Source: JAJZJT01 sp049964655
GTDB taxonomy: Bacteria; Actinomycetota; Acidimicrobiia; Acidimicrobiales; RAAP-2
Direction: 5' to 3'
Assembly (NCBI GenBank): GCA_049964655.1
Contig: JBMFXC010000005.1
Coordinates: forward strand, 1 to 55,751
Length of the DNA stretch: 55,751 nucleotides
Part shown: piece after piece, positions 15,557-23,985 of the stretch
Position numbering within the stretch: position 1 is the first letter of the stretch
Layout of the letters: every line of letters starts with the position of its first letter
The notes under the pieces: model-generated
The model's database searches: none
The model's input: only the letters and a program-made list of their open reading frames with translations
Told to the model about the DNA's origin: nothing
Position numbers and translations under genes: made by a program

Positions 15557-16216
15557 GTGCCGACAGCACCCGTGTACCCCGTCGCCCTCGTCGTCGAGGG
15601 CAAGCCGTGCCTCGTCGTCGGCGGTGGGGCCGTCGCGGCCCGCAAGGTGGCGAGCCTCGTCGAGTGCGGAGCCGACGTCACGGTGGTCGCCCCCGAGGTC
15701 GGAGAGGCTCTGTTAGCCCTGGTGCGGGCTTCCGGTGGGGCAGGGGGATCCATCCGCGTCGAGACGAGGTGCTACCGGCCCGGTGAGGCCGCCCGGTTTC
15801 GGCTGGTCGTCACGGCCACGGGCCGGAGCGAGGTCGACCAGGCCGTGGCCCACGACGCGGACGCCGCCGGCGTGTGGGTCAACAGCGCAGACGACCCGGA
15901 CAGGTGCTCGTTCCTGCTACCGGCGGTCCACCGCCAGGGGACGGTCTCGATCGCCGTCTCGACCGGCGGGGCGAGCCCGGCGCTGGCGGCGTGGCTGCGC
16001 TCGCGCCTGGCTCGCCTCGTCGGCCCCGACACGTCGACGATCGCCCAGCTCCTCCAACGGGTGCGCAGCGACCTGCGGGCGGCTGGCCGCAGCACCGAGG
16101 AGGTCGACTGGCAGGCCGTCCTCGACGGCGAGGTGGTCACCCTCGTGGCGGCCGGCCGGACCAGCGAAGCAGCCGCGGCCCTCCGACACGCCGTCGGACT
16201 CACCCGCTCCGGCTGA
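15557..16216 (+). CDS. Precorrin-2 dehydrogenase / sirohydrochlorin ferrochelatase (siroheme synthesis)
   Basis: A 219-residue Met8/SirC-type protein, equivalent to the N-terminal part of CysG. It has a dinucleotide-binding start (CLVVGGGAVAARKVASLVECGA), a VTATG loop, NSADDPDRCSFLLPA and STGGASPALAAWLRSRL, all signatures of this family. It oxidises precorrin-2 and may insert iron to make siroheme, the cofactor of the sulfite reductase encoded 3.4 kb away. The uroporphyrinogen methyltransferase is not fused. GTG 15557 lies 10 bp after cysN, so it is in the same operon. Confidence 0.93.
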   Translation: MPTAPVYPVALVVEGKPCLVVGGGAVAARKVASLVECGADVTVVAPEVGEALLALVRASGGAGGSIRVETRCYRPGEAARFRLVVTATGRSEVDQAVAHDADAAGVWVNSADDPDRCSFLLPAVHRQGTVSIAVSTGGASPALAAWLRSRLARLVGPDTSTIAQLLQRVRSDLRAAGRSTEEVDWQAVLDGEVVTLVAAGRTSEAAAALRHAVGLTRSG

Positions 16217-16258
16217 AGCAGCACGGGACGGCCGGCGGCGACCAGGATGCTGGCGAGC

Positions 16259-16861
16259 TCACGGCTTGGCCACCATCACCACGGCGACGGCGACGAGCAC
16301 CACCACCATCCCCCCGGCCGTCACCGCCACCCGAAGGCACAGGCCACGGCACTGCCGGAGCGCGAGCCCCGGTCCGTCGAGCCCGACCTCCGGTCCGTCG
16401 GACAGGGTCCCCGGAGCGGCCCCGGCGTCTGGGGCCTGCGCCGCGGCCCGGGCGCCGACCGAGGTCGGCGAAGGCCACGTCGCCACCAACTGCTGGAGCC
16501 GGCGCTCGGCCGGCCACAGCACGAGCTCGCCGGCGAGCGCCACCGCCGCCCACGCCACCAGGCCCACGACGATCCAGGTATCTCCGTACGACCATGCCCC
16601 CCCGGAGAGGGCCACGAGGGTCGCTCCGAGGACCGGGACGAGGAAGAGCACCCGCCCGCCCCAGTTGACCGCCGGGCGGTAGTAGCGGCGCACCGCCGGC
16701 GTCAGGTCCGAGGAGCGCCGGAGCACCAGCGCCTGGGCGCCGGCGATGGAGACGACCGCCATGCTGGCCAGGGCAGCCAGGACGTGGGCGAGCAGGACGG
16801 TGTCATACAGCGGGCCCCGATTGCTCGAGACGGCCAGAGTCACGAGGGGTGGCGACGGCAC
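16259..16861 (-). CDS. DUF2269-like integral membrane protein
   Basis: About 200 residues with four predicted membrane helices, the first following the DUF2269-like LYDTVLLAHVLAALA, and two in the middle (VLFLVPVLGATLVALSGG, WIVVGLVAWAAVALAGELVLWP). An Ala/Pro-rich cytoplasmic loop and a C-terminal helix end in VVMVAKP. The start is uncertain: GTG at 16861, or a GTG about seven codons later. It converges on the siroheme gene with 42 bp between stops and diverges from galT. The function is unknown. Confidence 0.75.
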   Translation of the reverse strand: MPSPPLVTLAVSSNRGPLYDTVLLAHVLAALASMAVVSIAGAQALVLRRSSDLTPAVRRYYRPAVNWGGRVLFLVPVLGATLVALSGGAWSYGDTWIVVGLVAWAAVALAGELVLWPAERRLQQLVATWPSPTSVGARAAAQAPDAGAAPGTLSDGPEVGLDGPGLALRQCRGLCLRVAVTAGGMVVVLVAVAVVMVAKP

Positions 16862-17161
16862 CGGCAGAGTCTGGCACCGCGATGCCGCAGGGTCGCGTCG
16901 CGGCGTGGTGGAGCGTGACCACGTCCTCGACCGGCGTTGCTAGGTTGGAGCGTGTGGGTACGCGCCGCGCAACTGGCTCAGGATGACCGCCAGACATGCC
17001 GATAGGAACGACGTGTGATGACAGCAAGCGTGCAATGAACGCAGCCCGACGAGCTCCTGCCTCTCCGGCCCTCGTGGCCCGTTGGCGGCACTGTCGGGGT
17101 GCGAGGTAGCGAGGTCGGACATGGACCGGAGAGCCTCCCAGCAGAAACGACGGGCAGTGCG
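16862..17161. other. Divergent intergenic region upstream of galT
   Basis: Three hundred bases between the start of the membrane-protein gene and galT. I see no further gene and no strong promoter consensus. Both genes must be transcribed from here. Confidence 0.5.
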
Positions 17162-18175
17162 ATGAACCAGCTGCGGCTCGACCCGTTGACAGGTCGGTGG
17201 GTGGTCGTGAACACCGACCGGGCCAAGCGCCCCCGGGCCTTCTCCCCGCCGGTCCCCGTCCAGGCCGACACGTCGCGGCCGTGCCCGTTCTGCCCGGGCA
17301 ACGAAGAAGCCACGCCTCCCGCCCTCGAGACCTACGGACCCGAGGGGCACTGGTCGGTTCGGGTCGTGCCCAACCTGTACCCCGCCTTCGAGGGAGACGA
17401 CCCCTTCGTCGTGACCAACCGGGGACCGGTGTTCACCCAGGCGACTGCGGGGGGCATCCACGAGGTCCTCATCCTCTCGCCCGACCACCGGGCACCGTGG
17501 CCGTTGCTCGACGACGACCAGACCGCGATGGTGATGGCCGCCATCCGCGACCGCATCGACGAGCACTCGAACGTCCCGGGCCTCCGCTACAGCCAGGCCA
17601 TCCTGAACGCCGGCCGAGAGGCGGGCGCCTCGGTCGAGCATCCGCACGCGCAACTGCTCGGGATGTCGTTCGTCCCCCGCGAGCTCGTCGAGGAACAGGC
17701 CGGATTCGCCCGGTTCGCCAGCCGTTGCCTCCTCTGCACCGTGGCCGACGCCGAGGAGAACGTCGGCTACCGGGTCGTCTACGCCGACGACCGGGTCCTC
17801 GTGGTCTGCCCGTTCTGGAGCGGCGTCCCCTACGAGATGCTGCTCATCCCCCGCAACCACGGGCCCCACCTGCACCACAGCCAGCCGGCCGACCTCGCCG
17901 CGGTCGGCCGGGCCATCAAGACGGTGCTCGGTCGCCTGCGCGACGTGGTCGGTGACGTCGCCTACAACCTCGTCTTCCACTCGGCGCCCTACCGGGCCCC
18001 CGAGCCCTACCACTGGCACGTCCACATCCTGCCCAAGCTGACGACGATCGCCGGGTTCGAGCTGGGAACCGGCGTGCTCATCAACATCGTCAACCCCGAG
18101 CAGGCCGCCGAGGAGCTGTGCGTCCCGGGGCACCACGGCGCCGGAGCACCGGTCGCCGCGGTCGCCACCGGCTGA
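17162..18175 (+). CDS. galT: Galactose-1-phosphate uridylyltransferase family
   Basis: A 337-residue HIT-superfamily nucleotidylyltransferase. It begins MNQLRLDPLTGRWVVV as in GalT. CPFCPGNE and CLLC are possible metal-site cysteines, and VEHPHAQLLGM and HWHVHILPKLTTIAGFELGT carry the conserved histidines. The known reaction exchanges UMP between UDP-glucose and galactose-1-phosphate; some relatives act on other sugar or adenylyl phosphates, so the substrate is less certain than the fold. The neighbouring treS/maltokinase genes also concern hexose metabolism. An 18-bp duplication repeats the last codons and the stop. Confidence 0.88.
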   Translation: MNQLRLDPLTGRWVVVNTDRAKRPRAFSPPVPVQADTSRPCPFCPGNEEATPPALETYGPEGHWSVRVVPNLYPAFEGDDPFVVTNRGPVFTQATAGGIHEVLILSPDHRAPWPLLDDDQTAMVMAAIRDRIDEHSNVPGLRYSQAILNAGREAGASVEHPHAQLLGMSFVPRELVEEQAGFARFASRCLLCTVADAEENVGYRVVYADDRVLVVCPFWSGVPYEMLLIPRNHGPHLHHSQPADLAAVGRAIKTVLGRLRDVVGDVAYNLVFHSAPYRAPEPYHWHVHILPKLTTIAGFELGTGVLINIVNPEQAAEELCVPGHHGAGAPVAAVATG

Positions 18176-18199
18176 GACCCGGCCACCGGCTGAGACCCG
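18164..18199. repeat. 18-bp direct repeat duplicating the galT stop codon
   Basis: The unit gccaccggctgagacccg occurs at 18164-18181 and 18182-18199. The first copy contains the galT stop (TGA 18173-18175) and the second contains a spare copy of it. Confidence 0.95.
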
Positions 18200-18209
18200 G
18201 GGCAGGCCG

Positions 18210-19517
18210 TCAGCCGCGGGCAGCGACGCCGAGGGCCGAGCGCTCGAGCTCGAAGGCGGCGGCGAGCGTCCTGACCAGGTCACGACCCGGGGGCACCAGC
18301 CCGCCGATGCCGGGGGTGGCCAGGTACCCGGCCAGGTAGGCACGGCGATTGCGCACCTCCCACGCCTGGGTCAGCTGGCGAAGCCCTGCCTCACCGGTCG
18401 GGTCGCGCTCCACCGCGGCGACGTCGGCGACCCGGTGGAGCGACCAGAGCATGTCGGCGACGTCAGCCAACGGCGACCGGAAGACCGGCTCGGTGCCGCC
18501 CCCTTGGGGAACCCCGCCAGGGCTGCAGTCGAGGACGAGCCAACCGAGGTCCGTCCGGGCGACCCGCCCGAGGTCGAAGTCTCCGTGCGTGCGGATGGCG
18601 ACGCACGGTCGGGTGGTCCGCCGGAGCTCGGCCAAGAGGGCCCGGACCCCGGCGTCCTCGGCGATGGCAGGGTCGGCGGCCCTCACCGAGGCTTCGACGG
18701 CATCCGTCCACGTCGGGACGTCCCCCTGGCGGCGGCCGAAGGCCGCATCCAGCGCCAGGTGCATCCGGGCGGTCATCGTGCCCAGCCGGTGCGCCTCGGC
18801 AGCGAAGTCGGCGCCGGCGTCCTCGGGGGCCACACCCGACTCGGCGAGGTCGCGTAACGAGGCCAAGGCGAGGTCCCACCCCGCCGTCGTGCCCGGCTGG
18901 TACTCGGTCACGACACCGAGGTCGGCACCGTCACGCTGCCACAACGCCACCGGGGCAAGGAGCTGGTTGAACCCGGCACGGTCGAGGCCCAGGTAGAGCT
19001 CGAGGGCGGGGTTGCGCGCTCCGGGGGGAGGCAGCTGCTGGAAGACGGTGAGGGCGAGCCGGTCGTCGTAGGCCAGGCTGACCAACTCAGGCAGCTCGGC
19101 GATCCGGTGGACCCACTCGACGGTACCCTGGTCGCCGGCGACCGCTTCGAGGAGCAGGGTGGCCAGTTCGGCGTCGCCCAGGGCATCGAAGACGACCGCC
19201 AGCCCCGCGTCGTCTTCGATGATGCCGAGCGGGGCATCGTCGGCGTCGGCGAGGAAGCGGACCTCGTCACCCGGAGCCCGGAGCCCGAGGACGACGTGGC
19301 GCCGGACCGCCCCGACCGTCGCCACCACGCTGACCAGTCCGGGCCGGCCGGGCCGGACGACCTCGGCGCCGAGCACCACGACGTCCCCGTCGGCAACCGG
19401 CGCCGGCTCGTCGCCACCGGCTGTCCGGCGGTGCGCCACCGACGCGGCGACCAGCTCGCCGAGGGCGACTGCGTCGAGCACTGCCGGAAGGTCCCCGCCG
19501 CTCCCGACGACGTTCAC
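18210..19517 (-). CDS. Maltokinase-like protein with altered active-site motifs
   Basis: A 435-residue protein aligning with maltokinase (Mak/Pep2), which makes maltose-1-phosphate for the GlgE alpha-glucan route and pairs with TreS. The C-terminal lobe shows CVAIRTHGDFDLGRVARTD, then WLVLDCSPGGVPQGG and RSPLADVADMLWSLHRVA. Typical enzymes have HGDYHLGQVL and LDFEGEP. The loop and metal aspartates remain, but the second catalytic-loop His is Asp and both glutamates of the metal motif are lost. It may be weakly active or a non-catalytic partner of TreS. The GTG at 19517 overlaps the treS stop (GTGA). Confidence 0.8.
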   Translation of the reverse strand: MNVVGSGGDLPAVLDAVALGELVAASVAHRRTAGGDEPAPVADGDVVVLGAEVVRPGRPGLVSVVATVGAVRRHVVLGLRAPGDEVRFLADADDAPLGIIEDDAGLAVVFDALGDAELATLLLEAVAGDQGTVEWVHRIAELPELVSLAYDDRLALTVFQQLPPPGARNPALELYLGLDRAGFNQLLAPVALWQRDGADLGVVTEYQPGTTAGWDLALASLRDLAESGVAPEDAGADFAAEAHRLGTMTARMHLALDAAFGRRQGDVPTWTDAVEASVRAADPAIAEDAGVRALLAELRRTTRPCVAIRTHGDFDLGRVARTDLGWLVLDCSPGGVPQGGGTEPVFRSPLADVADMLWSLHRVADVAAVERDPTGEAGLRQLTQAWEVRNRRAYLAGYLATPGIGGLVPPGRDLVRTLAAAFELERSALGVAARG

Positions 19518-21397
19518 CGCGGGGGCTCCTCGGCTCCGTCGGCTCCCTCGACAAGGCCCGGCTCGCCCGGGAGCATGGCGGCGGGCTCGACCAGCTCGAA
19601 CCACTCGGTCCCGTGGGGGGCCATCGTCACCGGGTACGGATCCGTGCCCACGAGGGGAAACGGTACCCTGCCGAGGACCTCGACCGGCTGACGACCCGCC
19701 CACCGGCCCAGGAAGAGCTCGGCGGGTTGGGCAAAGCGGCTCAGGTTGTGCAGGCAGAGCATGGGGTTGCTCTCGGAGCGTTCGTCGAACCGGACGAAGG
19801 CGAGCACGGCAGGGTTCGAGCAGGCGAGGATGTCGATCTCACCGGTGCCGAAGACGGGGAACTGGCGTCGGATGCCGAGCATCCTGCGGACCCAGTGGAG
19901 GAACGAGCTGGGGTTGCGCTGCTGGGCCTCCACGTTGACTGCCGTGTAGCCGTACACGGGGTCCATAAGGGGCGGCAGGTAGAGCTGGGCGAAGTCGGCG
20001 CGGGAGAACCCGGCGTCGCGGTCGGGCGTCCACTGCATGGGGGTACGAACCGAGTCGCGGTCGCCCAAGTAGACGTTGTCGCCCATCATGATCTCGTCGC
20101 CGTAGTAGAGGACGGGGCTGCCGGGCAGCGACAGGAGGAGCGACCAGAGCAGCTCGGACAGCCGTCGGTCGCGGTCGAGCAACGGGGCCAGGCGGCGGCC
20201 GATCCCCATGTGGCGCTTCATCCGAGGGTCGGAGGCGTACTCCCTGAAGAGGTAGTCCCGCTCCTCGTCCGAGACCATCTCGAGGGTCAGCTCGTCGTGG
20301 TTGCGGAGGAAGATGGCCCACTGGGCACCGTCTGGGATGTCGGGGGTCTGGGCGAGGATCTCGGTGATCGGGTAGCGCTGCTCGCGCCGGACTGCCATGA
20401 ACAGCCGGGGCATGAGCGGGAAGTGGAAGCACAGGTGGCACTCGTCGCCGTCGTCGTCGCCGAAGTAGTCGGCCACGTCGGCCGGCCATCCGTTGGCCTC
20501 GGCCAGCAGGACCCGGCCCGGGTACTCGGCGTCGAGCACGGCGCGAACCCGACGGATGAAGGCGTGGGTCTCCGGGAGGTTCTCCCCCGTCGTCCCGTCT
20601 CGCTGGTAGAGGAAGGGGACCGCGTCGAGGCGGAACCCGTCGAGGCCGAGGTCGAGCCAGAACCGGACGACGCCGAGCATGGCCTCGACGACCTCCGGGT
20701 TGTCGTAGTTGAGGTCCGGCTGGTGGCTGTAGAAGCGGTGCCAGTAGTACTGGCCGCGCTGGGCGTCGTAGGCCCAGTTGGACCGCTCGACGTCGACGAA
20801 CACGACTCGTGCCTCCGGCCAGCGCTGGTCGTCGTCGTTCCAGACGTACCAGTCGGCCTTGGGGTTGTCCCGGCTCTGGCGGGACTCGAGGAACCAGGGG
20901 TGCTGGTCGCTCGTGTGGTTGATCACGAGGTCGGCGATCACCCGGATGCCACGACTGTGGGCCTCGTCGAGCAGCTTGCGGAGGTCGTCGACCGTGCCGT
21001 ACTCGGGATGGACCGAGTAGTAGTCGCTGATGTCGTAGCCACCGTCACGCAACGGCGAGGGGTAGAAGGGCAGCAGCCAGAGGCAGTCGACACCCAGCCA
21101 CTCCAGGTAGTCGAGCTTGGCGATGAGGCCAGGCAGGTCTCCGGTACCGTCGTCGTTGCCGTCGAAGAACCCGCGGATGAACACCTCGTAGAACACGGCT
21201 CGCTGGTACCACCGAGGGTCCTCGGCGGCATCCGGCAGCGGACCGCCGGCGACCGGCAGCGGGGACGGCACGAGGGGCACCAGGGGATCGGCCGTCCCCG
21301 CCAGCTCCGGGGCGATCGGGACGTCGCCGACGGCGAGCCGGGACGCTGCCCCCGGGCCGTTGGCGACCTGCTCTGGATCGCTCGCGTCGGTGGTCAC
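19514..21397 (-). CDS. treS: Trehalose synthase (maltose glucosylmutase)
   Basis: A 627-residue GH13 subfamily 16 enzyme. Canonical motifs are VIADLVINHTSDQH, GFRLDAVPFLY with the nucleophile Asp, VLLAEANGWPADV with the acid/base Glu, and FLRNHDELTLEMV; WYQRAVFYEVFIRGFFDGN marks TreS. It interconverts maltose and trehalose in the cytoplasm. The N-terminus carries a Pro/Ala-rich 60-residue extension from GTG 21397, so a later start is possible. It is translationally coupled to the maltokinase-like gene; glgE and glgB are not in the window. Confidence 0.95.
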   Translation of the reverse strand: MTTDASDPEQVANGPGAASRLAVGDVPIAPELAGTADPLVPLVPSPLPVAGGPLPDAAEDPRWYQRAVFYEVFIRGFFDGNDDGTGDLPGLIAKLDYLEWLGVDCLWLLPFYPSPLRDGGYDISDYYSVHPEYGTVDDLRKLLDEAHSRGIRVIADLVINHTSDQHPWFLESRQSRDNPKADWYVWNDDDQRWPEARVVFVDVERSNWAYDAQRGQYYWHRFYSHQPDLNYDNPEVVEAMLGVVRFWLDLGLDGFRLDAVPFLYQRDGTTGENLPETHAFIRRVRAVLDAEYPGRVLLAEANGWPADVADYFGDDDGDECHLCFHFPLMPRLFMAVRREQRYPITEILAQTPDIPDGAQWAIFLRNHDELTLEMVSDEERDYLFREYASDPRMKRHMGIGRRLAPLLDRDRRLSELLWSLLLSLPGSPVLYYGDEIMMGDNVYLGDRDSVRTPMQWTPDRDAGFSRADFAQLYLPPLMDPVYGYTAVNVEAQQRNPSSFLHWVRRMLGIRRQFPVFGTGEIDILACSNPAVLAFVRFDERSESNPMLCLHNLSRFAQPAELFLGRWAGRQPVEVLGRVPFPLVGTDPYPVTMAPHGTEWFELVEPAAMLPGEPGLVEGADGAEEPPR

Positions 21398-21446
21398 GAT
21401 GGCAAGCTACCGGACGGTGCCCAGGGGCTCCCCTGCACCGGACGCG

Positions 21447-22466
21447 TCAGTCGGTCGCCCGGGCGACAGCGTCGAGGAGCCGGTCGGCTGCCTCGTAGGG
21501 GTCGAGGGCACCGGCCACCAGCTTGTCGGCGAGCCCGGCGAAGGACGCCCCCGCCCGCAGCTCGCCGACCCGCTCGCGCAGGCGGGCGAGGAGGACCTGT
21601 TCGAGCTCGTGCTCGACTCGCTCACGCCGGCGCTGCCCGAGCTGACCCGAGGCGACCAGGTAGGACCGGTGGCGTTCGACGGCGTCCCACAGCTCGTCGG
21701 TTCCCTCGCCGGTGTTGGCGACCGTCTCGACCACCGGGGCCCGCCAGTCACCGGGTGTCGTGAGGTCGAGCATGAGCTCGAGGTCGCGTCGCGTCTCCTT
21801 CACGCCCGGACGGTCGGCCTTGTTGATCACGAAGCAGTCGGCGATCTCGAGAAGACCGGCTTTGTTGGCCTGGACGGCGTCACCCCATCCGGGGTTGACG
21901 ACCACGACGGTGGTGTCGGCGGCGCCGGCTACCTCGACCTCGACCTGGCCCACCCCGACCGTCTCGACCAGGACGACGGGCAGACCGACGGCAGAGAGGA
22001 CTCGAAGCGCGTCCGGGACAGCGACCGCCAGGCCGCCCAGGTGGCCGCGTGTGGCCATCGAGCGGATGAAGACGTGCTCGTCGAGCGCGTGTCCCTGCAT
22101 GCGCACCCGGTCACCGAGGATGGCACCTCCGGTGAACGGCGACGACGGGTCGACGGCCAGCACGGCGACATCGGAGCCGGCGTCGGCTGCATGCTCACCA
22201 GCCTCGGCAGGGTGCCCCTTCCCGAGCCCCCGGCGACGGGCGACGCCGATGAGCCGATCGGTGAGGGTGGACTTGCCGGCACCCGGTGCCCCGGTGATCC
22301 CGACGGTATAGGCGTCTCCCCCACCACGGTAGGCCAGTGCCGCCACGGTTCTCGACAGGTCACCACCCCGTTCGACCAGGGTGAGGAGCCGGGCGAGCGC
22401 CACCCGGTCGCCGCCGACGGCGGCGGCGAAGAGGGCCTGTGGATCGCGTGTCGGGCGGGCGCACAT
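21447..22466 (-). CDS. meaB: MeaB-family GTPase (methylmalonyl-CoA mutase chaperone)
   Basis: A G3E-family GTPase of 339 residues from ATG 22466 (GTG 22511 would add 15). It shows Walker A GITGAPGAGKSTLTDRLI, VLAVDPSSPFTGGAILGDRV, VETVGVGQVEVEVAGAADTT and NKADRPG. MeaB protects and loads B12-dependent acyl-CoA mutases. An unusual insertion of roughly 18 residues (from GKGHPAEAGEHAADAG) lies between the first helix and the next strand. No mutase gene is present here, so its partner lies elsewhere. Confidence 0.92.
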   Translation of the reverse strand: MCARPTRDPQALFAAAVGGDRVALARLLTLVERGGDLSRTVAALAYRGGGDAYTVGITGAPGAGKSTLTDRLIGVARRRGLGKGHPAEAGEHAADAGSDVAVLAVDPSSPFTGGAILGDRVRMQGHALDEHVFIRSMATRGHLGGLAVAVPDALRVLSAVGLPVVLVETVGVGQVEVEVAGAADTTVVVVNPGWGDAVQANKAGLLEIADCFVINKADRPGVKETRRDLELMLDLTTPGDWRAPVVETVANTGEGTDELWDAVERHRSYLVASGQLGQRRRERVEHELEQVLLARLRERVGELRAGASFAGLADKLVAGALDPYEAADRLLDAVARATD

Positions 22467-22511
22467 GAGGTGCCGAGCGTACCCGTCCCGGCCCAGAGCG
22501 GAGGCGCTCAC

Positions 22512-22552
22512 CGACGGGGCCAGCTCATCGACGGGGCCAGCTCACCGACGGG
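22512..22552. repeat. 17-bp direct repeat between murA and meaB
   Basis: The unit cgacggggccagctcay occurs at 22512-22528 and 22529-22545, and a third partial copy follows. It lies just after the murA stop (minus strand) and overlaps the alternative 5' end of meaB. Confidence 0.9.
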
Positions 22553-22560
22553 GTGCTCCG

Positions 22561-23838
22561 TCAGTCCCGCAGCACCTTGGCGCCCAGCGCGGTCAGGCGA
22601 CCGTCGAAGTCCTCGTAGCCTCGGTCGACGTGGTGGGCGTCGGCCACGATCGTCTCGCCGTCCGCCACCAGCCCGGCCAGCACCATGGCCGCCCCGGCCC
22701 GGACGTCGACGGCCCGGACGGTCGCCCCTGACAGCCGTCCGACGCCTCGGACGACGGCGTGGTGGCCCTCGGTCCGGATGTCCGCGCCCATCCGACGAAG
22801 CTCGTCGACGTACCGGAACCGCCCGAAGAAGAGGTTCTCGGTGACGATCCCGACGCCGTCGGCGACGGTCAGCAACGTGACGATCAGCGGCTTGTAGTCG
22901 GTGGCGAAGCCGGGGAAGGGCAGCGTGGCGACGTCGACGGCTCTGAGCTGCTTCGAAGGGTCTCGACGGGCGCGCAGGCCGTCGGGCCCCGACGACACCT
23001 CGATGCCGGCGCACGACAGCTTGCGAAGGAGGAGCTCCATGTGCTCGGGCCTGCCGTCCTCGACGAGGACGTCGCCGCCGGTCATTCCGGCTGCCACCAG
23101 GAAGGTGGCCACCACCAGCCGATCGGTGACCACCCGGTGGGTCGCCGGGTTGAGCGTCTCGACGCCTTCGACGACGAGCCGCGACGTGCCGGCACCCGTG
23201 ATCTTCGCCCCCATCGACTGGAGGAAGGCGACGAGGTCGCAGACCTCGGGCTCTCGTGCCGCGTTCTCGATGACGGTCACGCCTTTGGCCAGCGCCGCGG
23301 CCATCAGCACGTTGTCGGTGCCGGTATGGCTGGGGTACTCGAGGACGACCGTGGTTCCCATCAGGCGGGGACGGCCACCGTCGACCGAGGTCACCACGCC
23401 TTCGACTGCTTCCTCGGACGTTTGGAACGTCGCCCCGAGGGCCGTCAAGGCGGCGAGGTGCATGTCGATCGGCCGCGGTCCGAAGTCGTCGCCGCCGGGC
23501 AGGCCGACCCTCGCCTGGCCAGTGCGCGCCAGCAGGGGGCCGAGGACGACGACCGACGCCCGGATGCGCTCGACGAGCGCCAGCGGGGCCTCGGGCACCA
23601 CCGTGGCGGGAACGTCGACGAGCAGCTCGTCGTCGGCACCCCGCTCGACGGTCACGCCCATGGCCCGGAGCACGTCGGCCATCGTGTCGACGTCGGTGAT
23701 GCGGGGCACGTTGGTGAGGACGTGGCGCCCCTCGGCCAACAGGCAGGCGGCCATGAGCTTGAGGACCGAGTTCTTTGCCCCGCCGGCCCGCACCGAGCCG
23801 GCAAGGGGCCCGTTGGGAGTGACGACGAAGCGGTCCAC
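22561..23838 (-). CDS. murA: UDP-N-acetylglucosamine 1-carboxyvinyltransferase, Asp-type active site
   Basis: A 425-residue EPSP-synthase-fold enzyme catalysing the first committed step of peptidoglycan synthesis. It starts FVVTPNGPLAGSVRAGGAKNSVLKLMAA, with the conserved KN pair, and contains RPIDMHLAAL, EYPSHTGTDNVLMAAALA and FPGFATDYKPL. The catalytic loop reads PGGDDFGPRP: residue 117 is Asp where most bacteria have the fosfomycin-sensitive Cys115 (PGGCAIG). The GTG at 23838 is the only start that fits the conserved N-terminus. It diverges from glpX across 147 bp. Confidence 0.96.
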   Translation of the reverse strand: MDRFVVTPNGPLAGSVRAGGAKNSVLKLMAACLLAEGRHVLTNVPRITDVDTMADVLRAMGVTVERGADDELLVDVPATVVPEAPLALVERIRASVVVLGPLLARTGQARVGLPGGDDFGPRPIDMHLAALTALGATFQTSEEAVEGVVTSVDGGRPRLMGTTVVLEYPSHTGTDNVLMAAALAKGVTVIENAAREPEVCDLVAFLQSMGAKITGAGTSRLVVEGVETLNPATHRVVTDRLVVATFLVAAGMTGGDVLVEDGRPEHMELLLRKLSCAGIEVSSGPDGLRARRDPSKQLRAVDVATLPFPGFATDYKPLIVTLLTVADGVGIVTENLFFGRFRYVDELRRMGADIRTEGHHAVVRGVGRLSGATVRAVDVRAGAAMVLAGLVADGETIVADAHHVDRGYEDFDGRLTALGAKVLRD

Positions 23839-23985
23839 GGGGGCCAGTATTGCCGATGCCGGTACCCCGGCCCGCCATCCACGAACCCGTCCTCCCTCGG
23901 CGAGAACTGCCGGCCGAGTGCACGCTCCACCACGGAGGGCGAACGTCTCCTGGCGAGGCGGACCGCGCACGGTATCGTCTCGGGC

